Part shown: piece by piece, positions 18,101 to 24,292 of the stretch
Layout of the letters: every line of letters starts with the position of its first letter
Position numbering within the stretch: the first letter of the stretch is position 1
DNA from: Planctomycetaceae bacterium
Lineage (GTDB): Bacteria > Planctomycetota > Planctomycetia > Pirellulales > Pirellulaceae
DNA: 37,423 nucleotides
Reading direction: 5' to 3'
Assembly (NCBI GenBank): GCA_015490875.1
Contig: WFWZ01000223.1
Location: forward strand, 1-37,423
Made by a program: the position numbers and the translations under genes
The notes under the pieces: model-generated
What the model saw: only the letters and a program-made list of their open reading frames with translations
What the model was told of the DNA's origin: nothing
The model's database searches: none

Positions 18101-19760
18101 TCAGCGAGACGATTCGAGGCCCCAAGGGCCCCTCCACCACACTCACGCCGACAGGCCCCGTACCGCTGGCCAGCGTATCGATTTCAAAACCACTGGAAGC
18201 GATCGCTTCGGTCACCGGGTCCGTCACGAAGATGGGGGGACGATTCTGAAGCGACTCGCGGACATGCACAACGAAGTCCTGTTCCACCGACTGGCCGTAC
18301 GGATCGGTGGCCCGCAGGACCACGCGGTGCGCGCCGACATCTCCGGTCTGAGTCTGCCACGAGACGACACCGGTGTCGGCATCCACTTGCATGCCGTCGG
18401 GCCGTGTCAGCAGTTCGTAAACCAATCGACTGTCATCGACGTCAACGGCTTGCGAAGCGTAGACGTACTGTTTCCCGGCTTCGATTTCCGTGAGTGGTTC
18501 GGTGTCGAATCGCGATGGGGTCGCATTGAGACGGCCGAGCACTTGAAATTCATAACCGAAGCGATCGTTGGAGGGGTTCAAGAACGCGATCTGTCGAGCT
18601 GCCGTGGAAGCTCCCGGCAATAGGGGCTCGTCGCGGTTCTCCGGTGCAAAGACGAAGTAGGGCGCACCGTCTGGCAGGAAGCCGTCAGGACGAAAGGCGC
18701 TTACATCGATCGACGTGAAGTGGCGTGGTACGACGACTAACGGCGAGCGAATCGTTCGGTTGCCGACATTTGTCATCACGATGCCGGCTTCCAGTTGGTC
18801 ATCCTCGCCATTGAGTTCCGTGCGGCCGTAGGCTGGCTCAATCAGACCGGTGATATCGGAGAGCGACGCTACATCGATCGTTGGATCGAAGGTCGGGGAC
18901 GTATTTTGGAGCACGGCAGGCGGTGCCACACCCGCAACACTGACGAATTCGAAGCCGCGAATGAGAGCCGAGGTCGTCTGATCTGTGTCGTTGTTGACGA
19001 GTCGAACCGTCACGTCGACGGCGGTTCCGCCCGGGATGCCGGCCAGATTGATGGTGGCGGTCGAGTCTTCTCCGGCTGGCTGGAGATCCCACTCGACAGC
19101 ACTACCGAGCATCCCGCTCAGACCTTCGCTCCAATTGACGACTGCGTCGGCTCCGTACGTATAGGGCTGCACGAGCGGCGTACCGTCGTCGCGCCTGACT
19201 TCGATTTCCCAGGCATCGCGCACGGCGCCGGTCGAGCTCGTATCGAACTGGGGACGTTGGAATTTGACTTGCAGGGCGGAACGATTATCAGGGAGAATGA
19301 CTCGGCGCGTGAGCTGAGTGACGAAGTCATCGGCCTCGAGAAGTTGCGGCGAGCAGCTTACGTCTCGCCAGGTTCCCGTTCCATCGTACTGACCATCTCC
19401 TCGATCCCCCTTATTGAGGCCTTCCACGACTAACAGTGCGTCCAGTGCGGAGACGTAACCATCACACGAGACATCCACATACGGTCCGTTCTGGGGTGTT
19501 TCCGTTTGGCGAGGCAGGAGGCCGGTAACGGGATCGGTGAGTGTGGGATTGTTCAATTCTTCGATGACGAAGAGCGCGTCGATGGGCGACACATATCCGT
19601 CTGCGTCGCCACTGACGTTCAACGGTTGGCTGACATTATTCCACACGGCTGGCGCCAGCAGCCGCCTCGGTTCCAGCGCCTCGAACCGGCTCACGCGCGG
19701 CAATCGCCGACGTCGACGGGCATGCTGCTTCAAGCGACGGAGGTTTCTCTTGCTGGGCAT
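6105..19760 (-). CDS. Giant LEPR-XLL / dockerin / FG-GAP / Ig-like / RHS-repeat surface protein (about 4,551 residues)
   Basis: The ATG at 19760 gives the planctomycete LEPR-XLL leader (an Arg-rich stretch, then FEALEPRRLLA), so I prefer it to the upstream ATG at 19883. In order: two dockerin-type calcium repeats (DADGYVSPIDAL, SCDGYVSALDAL) near residues 46-115; a cadherin-like domain near 420-550; twenty FG-GAP repeats of D-x-[ND]-x-D-G type near 610-1620; Ig-like domains; a LamG/concanavalin-like domain near 1785-1935; two SdrD_B-like modules near 2020-2210; about seven tandem cadherin/He_PIG-type domains near 2230-2890; an RHS entry domain (ISGIPIEFTRVYDSL) near 3100; dozens of YD repeats near 3265-4220; and an RHS core (RARHLDNSTGRFLGRDP to QDPSGRS) ending near 4322. 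A Gly/Ala-rich tail of about 230 residues follows. RHS shells usually encapsulate a C-terminal toxin, and FG-GAP, LamG and cadherin modules are adhesive, so a secreted adhesion or effector protein is likely. It appears intact, with no frameshift across 13.6 kb. Confidence 0.92.
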   Translation of the reverse strand: MPSKRNLRRLKQHARRRRRLPRVSRFEALEPRRLLAPAVWNNVSQPLNVSGDADGYVSPIDALFVIEELNNPTLTDPVTGLLPRQTETPQNGPYVDVSCDGYVSALDALLVVEGLNKGDRGDGQYDGTGTWRDVSCSPQLLEADDFVTQLTRRVILPDNRSALQVKFQRPQFDTSSTGAVRDAWEIEVRRDDGTPLVQPYTYGADAVVNWSEGLSGMLGSAVEWDLQPAGEDSTATINLAGIPGGTAVDVTVRLVNNDTDQTTSALIRGFEFVSVAGVAPPAVLQNTSPTFDPTIDVASLSDITGLIEPAYGRTELNGEDDQLEAGIVMTNVGNRTIRSPLVVVPRHFTSIDVSAFRPDGFLPDGAPYFVFAPENRDEPLLPGASTAARQIAFLNPSNDRFGYEFQVLGRLNATPSRFDTEPLTEIEAGKQYVYASQAVDVDDSRLVYELLTRPDGMQVDADTGVVSWQTQTGDVGAHRVVLRATDPYGQSVEQDFVVHVRESLQNRPPIFVTDPVTEAIASSGFEIDTLASGTGPVGVSVVEGPLGPRIVSLNQDTSSLSVIERSPNAIWESPQEVPTGDPPSGDAIFDMGFAIDIGMEPWTHSDDANAVHGMDQGDFNGDGVLDLAVLTRQYHAEMRSDRYQITVTLGDGNGGFGEPNVIADWPTRYQDGRNVVVADVTGDGNADVLAVERTAKQLVFVSGNGDGTFADASIVDLDYNLSDFRVADVDEDGQADLIGRTAVLGFGATYTLVWLRGNGDGTFGAPQTIGPGGAGPLSGYQQRTRAFAIGDFNRDGHIDVTTGGYESGIQVYHGDGTGNFTQVFSVDPSGRAFANGPDWMEAADFTGDGYLDIAFYHTVEHRTNLLVGDETGAQFVEQINPVTGPVANYAAGPSVVDIDHDGDLDIVAASGTVRILQNDGSGAFSVTDYEMVDFPGQLSDHFSKDDDAATGAMFGDYNQDGVIDLAYMTEGQDFNSVGIRLGTRPGEFGASRTIPGQLPNEQDTLPADFNGDGIIDLLAIRSATISLGLGDGTFDDAFAAFSVRRPYGSGSVADFNLDGLPDFVASAENRYFIGLSNGDGTFTISDDQVVEGSVYGISATDVADFNADGFPDFIAKAGIERTIDVYLNQGAASPGTFVRSYRTTITAQGVNVQGFDQAFAVGDFNGDSILDFVAADQLTDEPMKLVLYAGDGIGGFSPIRDSFVYDDDGLAGVIYSGDLSAGDLNEDGVLDVVSFTNSGARVHLGIGDGSFVTTDHYLGTPYLQRGRDGYVVDIDADGHLDLVQAVPFTAGMARGSTLQVRRGLGDGTFQPPQKVGLLGTTVAKLHFADLDHDGHLDVVHPTNLEPPSTAIYAGARDGLVDVVTDDLNGDGFEDVLAINEQYDRVKIFLGDALGRLTRQPDLLTGRAPRALTTADLDGDGTPEIITANRAGRSLTIFSAAGDNHYSSSEVLAGNGFIDVAAADLDSDGHIDLLALDDTSHALWVWRGNGTRTPESPFAVPLGDVPGRMDVADVDADGILDVAVTLPESQRLMVLPGDGTAQFMTPYYVDTPSAPHDVAVADLNADGLPDLIATLPDGGQVSIHYNSGHDQFARPQLIRVGADPRQIQLSDVDEDGRVDVVVANRGDDTVSVIYNRFDPNEVYRYDADAVDPDGDPLTYRIEDGPGGLLIDAATGRLLWAASPNQVGTHAVTIAADDGLGGTATQSFTIDVRPARENALPFFASDPPAVIGAADVLSFRSEAVDTDGDALRYRLIDGPPGATIDPTTGTLRWDGRSRAMQFGRGGEGSDIRVPPDASLKPDSITIEGWFNLFRLNRFEELIHDRDADRYLVARDEDNRALRVELKFADSADNLRFFANVDPEVDRWYHIALTYDANTGTASLYVDGELAASATTRPQPLALNPDGLTYVAQNTGASGTQASIENYRIWNYARSASEIREGLARQYENDPRLVLDYRFDGPDTVTVRDHSIYGNTGYRVSNGQIPTQTAGLTDSGSHPFTIRVEDGRGGTDERSFDVEVAPEIRATILGRLFDDLNGDGKRDDGSQEGTPAEPPLAGWLVYIDENRNRFYDNDERATTSDSDGVFRFDGLLPGTYPVEIDSPAGYHTPPTQELEALPSIVGELDPQAQMAHEIAIGQLAKSHIKGALRTQDGGPIRGWSAYVDLDGDGQRDSDELSSRSDSSGNYIIGGLTAGNYTVRVDLPPGWAVANGSNEREVTVGSDEVVEGIDFTARATNTSTADGIRFFTTPIAFTTARDAYRYEAVARAITGAEVSYDLSLAPEGMVVDAREGVVSWKPTVAQVGSHRVVLRASTSAGSIALQEFTVEVNAPNTSPVIVALDDELLPRGDAPVTSTAYVGRLYSVQIGTQDADSDNVTLAIAAGPAGLQIDPQSGQLTWLPEPGDEGIHDVTLEASDPSGHRVERHLRIDVQASAPPATPIVVDDLRSQVGVGQQLLTQLRGSDPLGRRVQWSLVQGPSAMTVESDGTVRWTPSGSELGEQPATFQWLTADGESGNFDFVWNVVGRSINSAPAITSVASEAAVVGQPYAYDVVVSDADQDLLAFQLLSGPIGMSLHPSLGTLRWTPDADQLGDHEVIVQVTDPEGTTDVQSFDVRVTVNGTPPRILSTAETEASVGTGYLYPVTAVDREGDPLRYRLLAAPTGMTIVEGTGVVSWTPTATQVGLHDVVVEVADGVGGAATQAFRILVADGVANLPPEIRSTAPRFASVGVIYRYQLDAVDPENQSITYSLGQAPANMQIDANTGEVSWDPQPQDVGKQVVTLIATDSLGASAIESFELDVIAANRNPVIQSEAPSEALIGASYRYQILAKDDDADRLSFELLSGPTGVELDVFGQLTWTPTADQLGRHDFVVAVSDPRSGVAQQSFQVDVVEDTTPPLVSLIERPNDANRNIQPWAGPFRVYAKAIDNVEVASLTLTANGKDIPLDAMGSAVFTFEEWKFARIRATATAVDTSGNMASRTITFDYDFPEGWSGAGTEEIPEALIDSPTESESVSGLVSITGTASHAAFDSYKLSYRRADETDFTEISTSRQAVRNGELGVWDTTLLENDEYVLRLEVATTGGVVNVAERHVGLSGALKLGNFRLSFTDLTIPISGIPIEFTRVYDSLRADRSGDFGFGWRLEYRDTDLRVGLPESGLEDIGIYTPMRPGVKIYLNVPGEGRQGFTFAPEIRVLPGWGGNNLVLARPRFQPDPGVTSQLSAGTSHYLHVNEQGELYAPGGIPYHPAAPDFGGAFEVTTAEGIVYKISGASGKLDSARDRNGNVVIFSDDSVRAGDLTVKIARDSAGRIVAITDLLDRATRFEYDTTGDLTAVRDREGNRTQFVYRTDPPHYLSEVIDPLGRTGTRGEYDETGRLIATVDVFGNRSEVAYDLDNQLAITRDRLGNVSISEYDQLGNIVRFTDPLGRTTVRDFDAAGRLVSVTDPLGGSTQWQRDKQGNATKIIRADGSTVLQTFDRQGRMISRTDPRGFSERFEYDDAGNLVRVIDARGATRTMKYDASGNLTQTVDAEGRTTTASYDRFGNAVETIDPLGHRRTYGFDGNGRQISNQTTVMRHGVPTTLTAQFSLDAEGRLLANTDAEGFTYTQTFDALGRVASVKDQAGRQFTFEGLDHDVPEQLQGPDGSSASYEFDAEGRVVGIVTQNGVRERYVYDAAGNVVERILPDETPDSDTDNPRFLYSYDPLDRLIVTRDPTGAETRYTYDTVGNTIAVRDASGNKTTRTFDAAGNVTSITDPLGRTTRYAYDEVGNLTDVTLPNHSQVHYDYDLLGNRIRIVAPDGTETLFAYDDASRLTMVTDATGFQWQYGYDEVGNLTSITDALGNTTRYEYDGRAQRTKVILPDGSESTTTYNADLTIASETDFGGATTRYEYDDGRRVTKVTFADGSTQEFTHDAMGHRLSATVDGKQTIYAYDAMGRLVRRVDPDTGETSWTYDGMGRPTSVTTPDGVTRYEYTPTGDLAKVIDSANRETLYEYDAARRLVRTLMPNGIRETRSYDSVDQLISVESFTSDGTKVLDYTYQYDVRGNLIEAGERSGRVRRFAYDPNQRLVRESVWDGGSLMSKTVYTYDAVGNRTDKIVGNDHWHYSYDMNHQLLSIASDGGTTTFEYDANGRRVRKTQGDGSSTSYQWNALGQLVRVQSPQTLVEYSYDVDGNIVRRMEGGQETRMRIDPSGALPRVIDEYRTDGTETVRYTYGVHAISQDRNGQLTFYHTARDASVIALSDASANIAVRYDADAFGNFDTSEQGPANPLHFLGERWDTQTELTFLRARHLDNSTGRFLGRDPAEPVLLEPLSAHPYLYARSNPNAFQDPSGRSFLAEITVAQQIRLGLLGGLFLLFQQQLHSRLAPLTWKGFTASFQESSPTKLSGVAQSGNFVLGDVGFSAGPGVALTGVVSSKFTQSGENRQHHHVGSLATLFAGISAGISAGGGIGIGGIEVESPNLQRLKDLGHVALAGGYALVGLDVGFVAGLSFGTYLFMGTARGSANGLSLSPALRLQGTFLVGVSIPLFGSEVSESTARHLETLLSYGDPLTYIKAIRSLSS
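7250..9990 (-). repeat. YD/RHS repeat array inside the giant protein
   Basis: Peptide units of the form G-x-x-x-x-x-x-Y-D-x-x-G-N/R recur every 20-21 residues across this stretch, for example YEYDDAGNLVRV, YAYDEVGNLTDV and YEYDGRAQRTKV. In characterised RHS proteins such units form a hollow beta-spiral shell. At DNA level the units are diverged, so this is a protein repeat and not recent tandem duplication. Confidence 0.93.
11100..13060 (-). repeat. Tandem cadherin/He_PIG-type Ig-like domains inside the giant protein
   Basis: Domains of about 90-95 residues recur. Each has a Y.Y.V.A.D.D.D.L.Y.L pattern, then a GM.ID..TG...W.P stretch, then VG.H.V...V.D..G. Six to seven copies are visible by eye. 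Similar single copies stand before and after the FG-GAP block. Such arrays usually act as rigid spacers in surface adhesins. Confidence 0.85.
14900..17925 (-). repeat. Twenty FG-GAP (VCBS-like) repeats inside the giant protein
   Basis: I counted twenty calcium-loop motifs of the form D-[FVLIY]-[ND]-x-D-G-x-x-D-[LVI], such as DFNGDGVLDLAV, DIDHDGDLDIVA, DLDHDGHLDVVH and DVDEDGRVDVVV, spaced roughly 45-65 residues apart. FG-GAP repeats form seven-bladed propellers in integrins, so twenty is close to three propellers. One copy has DGDS-type deviation (DFNGDSILDF) and one has E instead of the last D (DLDGDGTPEI). Confidence 0.92.
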
Positions 19761-19913
19761 GGGGTTCTCAACGTAGGGCTGGGGGCATTCGTGGAGTCGG
19801 CGAAGTGGCGGAGTGCGACCGCACGACTGCGTTACCCGATCGGCCGTCGATTCTTGCGCGAAGAGAGCGCATTTCGGTTTCACTACCGTCCCACTGCCGG
19901 CGCGAAATCTGAC

Positions 19914-19942
19914 TTGGCCTTGTGCCTGGAACTAGTTAATAT
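19914..19942 (+). promoter_or_regulatory. Possible promoter for the sigma factor/kinase genes in the divergent spacer
   Basis: TTGGCC (19914-19919) and TAATAT (19937-19942) are separated by 17 bases, upstream of the ECF sigma gene. The 405-base spacer 19761-20165 must also hold the promoter of the giant gene on the other strand. The boxes only partly match consensus, and an ECF-type autoregulated promoter would look different. Confidence 0.22.
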
Positions 19943-20165
19943 GGAAGGTGACACGGCAAGCGAACGGCCATCTTGTCAGCTCGTTTTTGGCGAATCGCGC
20001 TCATCCCCGCACTTGCGGCAGTGGCGATAAGTGCATGATGCCACGCGAGTTACCGTGAGTCGGGCCGGCCACCAAGGAGGGATCGGCCAGGGTCCGGCCA
20101 AGGCGCCGTCGAAAAAAAAGGACTTGAGGCGGCGCGCAAGATTGCGAGGAACAGAAGGTAACGCT

Positions 20166-20738
20166 GTGGCAAGGCGCATTGATGCCGAGACTCCGCCGAG
20201 TTTGTTGCTGCGGATTCGCGACCATCTTGACCGAGAAGCGTGGGCTGAATTCACCGAGGTCTACAGTCCCTTGATCTATGGTTTTTGCCGTGCGCGCCGC
20301 TTGCAGCCTGCCGATGCCGCCGATGTTACGCAAGAGGTCTTGTTGCGAGTGGCCAAGGCGATTCGAACCTTTGAGTACGACCGGCAAGAAGGGTTATTTC
20401 GGGACTGGCTCGCGCGCATCGTCAGCAACGAAGTCAAACGCCATGTTGCTCGCAGGAAAGATCCGAACTTGCCCGAAGGTTTTGATGTTCCCACGATGAG
20501 CGGTCAGTGGAACGAGACGTTTCACCAGCACATTGTGCAGGCGGCATTGCAGCGGTGCCGACCACATTTTACCGAGCAGACATGGAACGTCTTCCTGGAA
20601 TCGTGGGTGAATCGACGCACCGCGGCCGATGTTGCGGCGACCTTCGATATCTCTGTCGATAAGGTATACGTGGCGCGAAGTCGCGTGTTGAAGCGGTTGC
20701 GCCGTGAGGTGGCTGTCTTGTCGGACGACCTCCTGTGA
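20166..20738 (+). CDS. ECF-type RNA polymerase sigma factor
   Basis: The proposed GTG start at 20166 gives 190 residues, typical for an ECF sigma factor, and follows AGAAGG at a suitable distance. The longer frame from the ATG at 20031 adds 45 basic, low-quality residues. Near residues 10-30 is the planctomycete-style opening TPPSLLLRIRDHLDREAW. Region 2 follows (FTEVYSPLIYGFCRARR, then DAADVTQEVLLRVAKAI and FRDWLARIVSNEVKRH), and region 4 with its helix-turn-helix lies near 130-185 (RTAADVAATFDISVDKVYVAR). No region 3 is present, as in ECF proteins. A Ser/Thr kinase with a zinc-finger-like N-terminus begins 98 bases downstream. That pairing suggests the kinase controls this factor, though no direct evidence is in the sequence. 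Confidence 0.93.
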   Translation: MARRIDAETPPSLLLRIRDHLDREAWAEFTEVYSPLIYGFCRARRLQPADAADVTQEVLLRVAKAIRTFEYDRQEGLFRDWLARIVSNEVKRHVARRKDPNLPEGFDVPTMSGQWNETFHQHIVQAALQRCRPHFTEQTWNVFLESWVNRRTAADVAATFDISVDKVYVARSRVLKRLRREVAVLSDDLL

Positions 20739-20836
20739 CCCAAGATAGGGTACTCGTCCGCTCCGGCCGGTCCGTGAGCCACAGGTACCAGTGACAAGTG
20801 GCAAGTATAAGCATGGTACGCCGGGGGGGGTGAACG

Positions 20837-23800
20837 ATGACGAGGCAGCGGTCGAACTCGTACGATCCCATGACCATTTGCCCAACGCCCAGTACGTTGC
20901 GCGCTTGTCTCGATGAGCGTGTGGAACTGACAGCCGAGGAGCGAGCGCACGTTGCCAACTGTTCACGATGCACGCAACTGCTCGAACAGTTGTCTGCAGA
21001 CGACGACTTCGCGTGCCTTCGCGACGCCAGCCACTGGACGGAATCGCCGCACTGGTTGGAACCCGAGTTGCTAACGTTGATGCGGGAAGTACGGGAGTTC
21101 CTGTGTTGCGCCGATCTGGACCATGTCGAAGCGAGTGGCGAACGACTGGAGAGCAATACGAAACGAGAGCCGACTCGGTCCCTAACCCTTCCGCAAAACG
21201 ACCCATCCGAGGACTCGCCGTTGCCGGCATCGATGTCGGCCGAGCGATTGGAGTCGTTGCTTCCCGGTCAGCGGTACTACGTGCAGCGCATTCTTTCCTC
21301 TGGCGGCGCGGGTACCGTTTACCTGGCATTCGACAATCGGCTGAGTCGTGAAGTCGCCATCAAGGTCCTTTCACGAAGAAGCTTGAGGGACCGGCGTCGA
21401 TTTCAGCGGGAAGCTCATATTCTCGCGTCGATGGAGCACCCGCACGTGGTGCGAGTCTATGACTTCGGAGAGTTGACTGACGGCGAGCAATCCGAGAGTG
21501 GCATCGAGTTCTTGGCGATGGAGCACGTGAGCGGAGGGTCCTTAGCCGATCGCGAGGTGAGCGCTCGCACACTGGGCTATCAGCGACTTGCCGTGCTCAT
21601 GGCCGGTGCCGCGCGCGGCGTCGCTGCAGCGCACCGAAATGGTCTGGTGCACCGAGATATCAAACCGGCGAACCTCCTGGTGGATAGGGAGCACCGGGTG
21701 GTGAAAGTTGCCGATTTCGGCTTGGCTCGGCACATCGACGCCCGACACTCGCAGGTGACTCGTGCCGGAGATATCGTGGGTACACCGGAATTCATGAGTC
21801 CCGAGCAAATCGCCGATGGGGACGCGGTTGGACCAGCGGCCGACGTCTACGGTCTGGGAGCCACGTTGTACATGCTTCTGACCGGCCATGCACCGTTTCG
21901 CGGCTCGGCCGCGGCCGTCCTCCGGCAAGTCGTTGACGTCGATCCCGTGCCGGCAAACTTCATCGATCCAGACGTGCCACAGGACCTGGCCACGATCTGC
22001 GCCAAAGCGATGGAGAAGTTGCCTGGCGACCGCTATGCCGATGCCGAGGCGCTGGCCGATGACCTCGAGCGGTTTGCCAAGGGGGAACCGATCACCGCCC
22101 GCCCCGTATCGGTCGTCGGAAAGTTCACACGGTTCCTCCGTCGGAATCCGTCGCTCGGTATCGCCATAATCGTTTCCCTCGTGTTGGTAATCGTGTTGAC
22201 TGCTGGCAGCATTACGGCAGCGGTCGTGTTTGCACGTCAGCGGCACGACTTGAAAGTCGAAGCAGCACGTGCCGAGGCATTGCGCCGACAATCCGAGCAG
22301 GCCCTGGCCAAGTCGATCGACGCGGCCGACCAATTGTTGTTGAGTGTAGCACAGGATACAGAATTACTGCCGCGCACTCCGGACTCGCAAGCCGTTTCGC
22401 GGAAGTTGCTAGAGCGAGCGCAGTCCTATTTCGAGGCACTCTTGAAGGAGTACCGTGGAAATCCGCAGTTGACTTTTGAGCTCGCAAGGGCCCACGTTGG
22501 GCTGGCGCAGATCGCGCAGCGGCTGGGAGACGCGCACCGTGTCCATCATGAAGTGAGTGAGGCCTTGAAGTGGATGGAACGAATTCCGCCGGGACGAGTT
22601 GCCTCCGTGCAAGTCGATGCGCTACGGGGGGAGGCGCTCTTGGCGTTGGGCAACGCCCAGTTGGAGGCCGGCGAGGCGAAGCAGGCCGTCTCGACGTTCG
22701 GCGATGCTGTCGCCGCGTGCAGACATAGCGCGCGGGCTCCACGAGCGGACAGCCGCGAACGATTGTGGAGTGTGGAAGGACTTGCGTTGCGAGCGCTGGC
22801 GGAAGCAGAGACGACCGTCGGCAAACATGATGCGGCTCGGGGACACCTGGATGAAGCTCGTGAGCGATTCGGCCAACTGGTAGCTCATTATCCTGGCGAA
22901 GCATCCCACCTCCGCGACGCGGCGCTCGTCGATATGAGTCTCTCGACGATGGCGATTGACCGGGGAGACGTCGACGAGGGAAAGCAGTATCTAGTCCGCG
23001 CGGCCGCCCTGTTGAATCGCACGGGAAACGCACTGGGCCACTCGCTGCGAGTCCGCGAGTTATTGGGAATCATCCAGATCAATTTGGGACTTGCGGAAAG
23101 TCGCCTGGGCCATATCGCCGAGTCGGAACAAGCCTTCCGGACGGCCATTGCCGAGTTCCGGCGACTCGCCGAGCTCGAACCGGCAGTCCATAGCCACAAG
23201 TGGAAACTGGTGACCGCCTCACTCAACATCGGCGGTCCCATGCTGGAACAGGGGCGCGAGGAAGAGGTCGTGGCTTTGTGGCAGAACATCGTGCCGGTGC
23301 TCGATCAGCTCATCGAAGCCCAGCCCGAGTCCCAACGCTATGTGCAGGTGAAAGCCATGCTGCAAAGCAACATCGCCATTGTCCTGCGGGATAGGGGACA
23401 GGCGGAGGAGGCCATCGAACCGTTGACGAATGCGACGCGCATTTTGCGCGAGCAATCGCGACGGGTCGATGATGCGCCCGAGGCCTATTTGCCTGTCGCC
23501 CTGAACTACTCGGAACTGGCCACGACCTACTTGGTGCTCGAGCGGTGGGCAGAGGCGCTCCAAGCATTGGATCAATCCGACGCCATCTGCCGTGAGTTGC
23601 TGGAAGCTCACCCCGATTTCGAATCGGCTCGAGGTCAACGATTGGACAACATGTTCGCGCGATACAAGGCGCTTCAGGGGAAATCACCGGAAGACGTTCG
23701 CGCGTTCGTCGAGCTGGCCGATCAAGCGGTCGAACTGGCCCGCAAGTTAGTGAGTCGGCAGCCGGAGATGGTCGAGTACCAGGTCGAATGGCCGCTCGCT

Positions 23801-24097
23801 CTGATCATGCGTGGCGAGGTCCGACTCGCGCAGTCCGACTTGCAGCAGGCATATGCCGATGGAAAGGCGGCGATAGCGCATTTGACGAAACGTTTCCAGT
23901 CGCCATGGACCGGCAGGCCTCGACAGGCTTATCGAGATGCCTCTCTTTTGATGGCGAGCATTGTTGCGCGCGAGCTCACTGCGGCTACCGATGAGGCGAC
24001 TCGAAAAGCCAAGCGTGACGAGCTGCACCAGTGGCTCGCTCAGGCACGCAAGATGGGAGCCACCGACGAGGAGATTCAGGCGATCGGAAGTGATTGA
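20837..24097 (+). CDS. Transmembrane Ser/Thr protein kinase with N-terminal zinc-finger-like motif and TPR-rich C-terminal region
   Basis: The 1,086-residue product has an N-terminal H-x3-C-x2-C motif (H38, C42, C45; HVANCSRC) of the anti-sigma zinc-finger type. A complete Hanks-type kinase follows: glycine loop SSGGAGTVYLAF, VAIK lysine K176, HRDIKPAN with catalytic D274, DFGLA with D293, GTPEFMSPEQ, and DVYGLGATLYMLLTGHAPF. A single membrane helix spans about 440-466 (LGIAIIVSLVLVIVLTAG). The remaining roughly 600 residues are helical TPR-like repeats that should be outside the membrane and may sense a signal. All catalytic residues are present, unlike the decayed relative at 29824-32212. 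The ATG at 20837 follows a G-rich ribosome-binding site (GGGGGGTGA). The position after an ECF sigma gene suggests that the kinase regulates it by binding, phosphorylation or both. Confidence 0.93.
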   Translation: MTRQRSNSYDPMTICPTPSTLRACLDERVELTAEERAHVANCSRCTQLLEQLSADDDFACLRDASHWTESPHWLEPELLTLMREVREFLCCADLDHVEASGERLESNTKREPTRSLTLPQNDPSEDSPLPASMSAERLESLLPGQRYYVQRILSSGGAGTVYLAFDNRLSREVAIKVLSRRSLRDRRRFQREAHILASMEHPHVVRVYDFGELTDGEQSESGIEFLAMEHVSGGSLADREVSARTLGYQRLAVLMAGAARGVAAAHRNGLVHRDIKPANLLVDREHRVVKVADFGLARHIDARHSQVTRAGDIVGTPEFMSPEQIADGDAVGPAADVYGLGATLYMLLTGHAPFRGSAAAVLRQVVDVDPVPANFIDPDVPQDLATICAKAMEKLPGDRYADAEALADDLERFAKGEPITARPVSVVGKFTRFLRRNPSLGIAIIVSLVLVIVLTAGSITAAVVFARQRHDLKVEAARAEALRRQSEQALAKSIDAADQLLLSVAQDTELLPRTPDSQAVSRKLLERAQSYFEALLKEYRGNPQLTFELARAHVGLAQIAQRLGDAHRVHHEVSEALKWMERIPPGRVASVQVDALRGEALLALGNAQLEAGEAKQAVSTFGDAVAACRHSARAPRADSRERLWSVEGLALRALAEAETTVGKHDAARGHLDEARERFGQLVAHYPGEASHLRDAALVDMSLSTMAIDRGDVDEGKQYLVRAAALLNRTGNALGHSLRVRELLGIIQINLGLAESRLGHIAESEQAFRTAIAEFRRLAELEPAVHSHKWKLVTASLNIGGPMLEQGREEEVVALWQNIVPVLDQLIEAQPESQRYVQVKAMLQSNIAIVLRDRGQAEEAIEPLTNATRILREQSRRVDDAPEAYLPVALNYSELATTYLVLERWAEALQALDQSDAICRELLEAHPDFESARGQRLDNMFARYKALQGKSPEDVRAFVELADQAVELARKLVSRQPEMVEYQVEWPLALIMRGEVRLAQSDLQQAYADGKAAIAHLTKRFQSPWTGRPRQAYRDASLLMASIVARELTAATDEATRKAKRDELHQWLAQARKMGATDEEIQAIGSD

Positions 24098-24292
24098 TCC
24101 CGGCCTGAGCAGGTTCGCCGAAGCCGATACATCGTATTGGTCGGCTGAACCACGACCTTGCACACTCGCCGTGCGCAATTCTAGGGCATTCACAGCAGGG
24201 CCAGTTATCGCATGTCCCAACGCCGGTCATCCGTCCAACTCGCGTTGATCGGAGGTCAATTCGGTCAAGAATCGCTGATGGCAGCGTACGGT

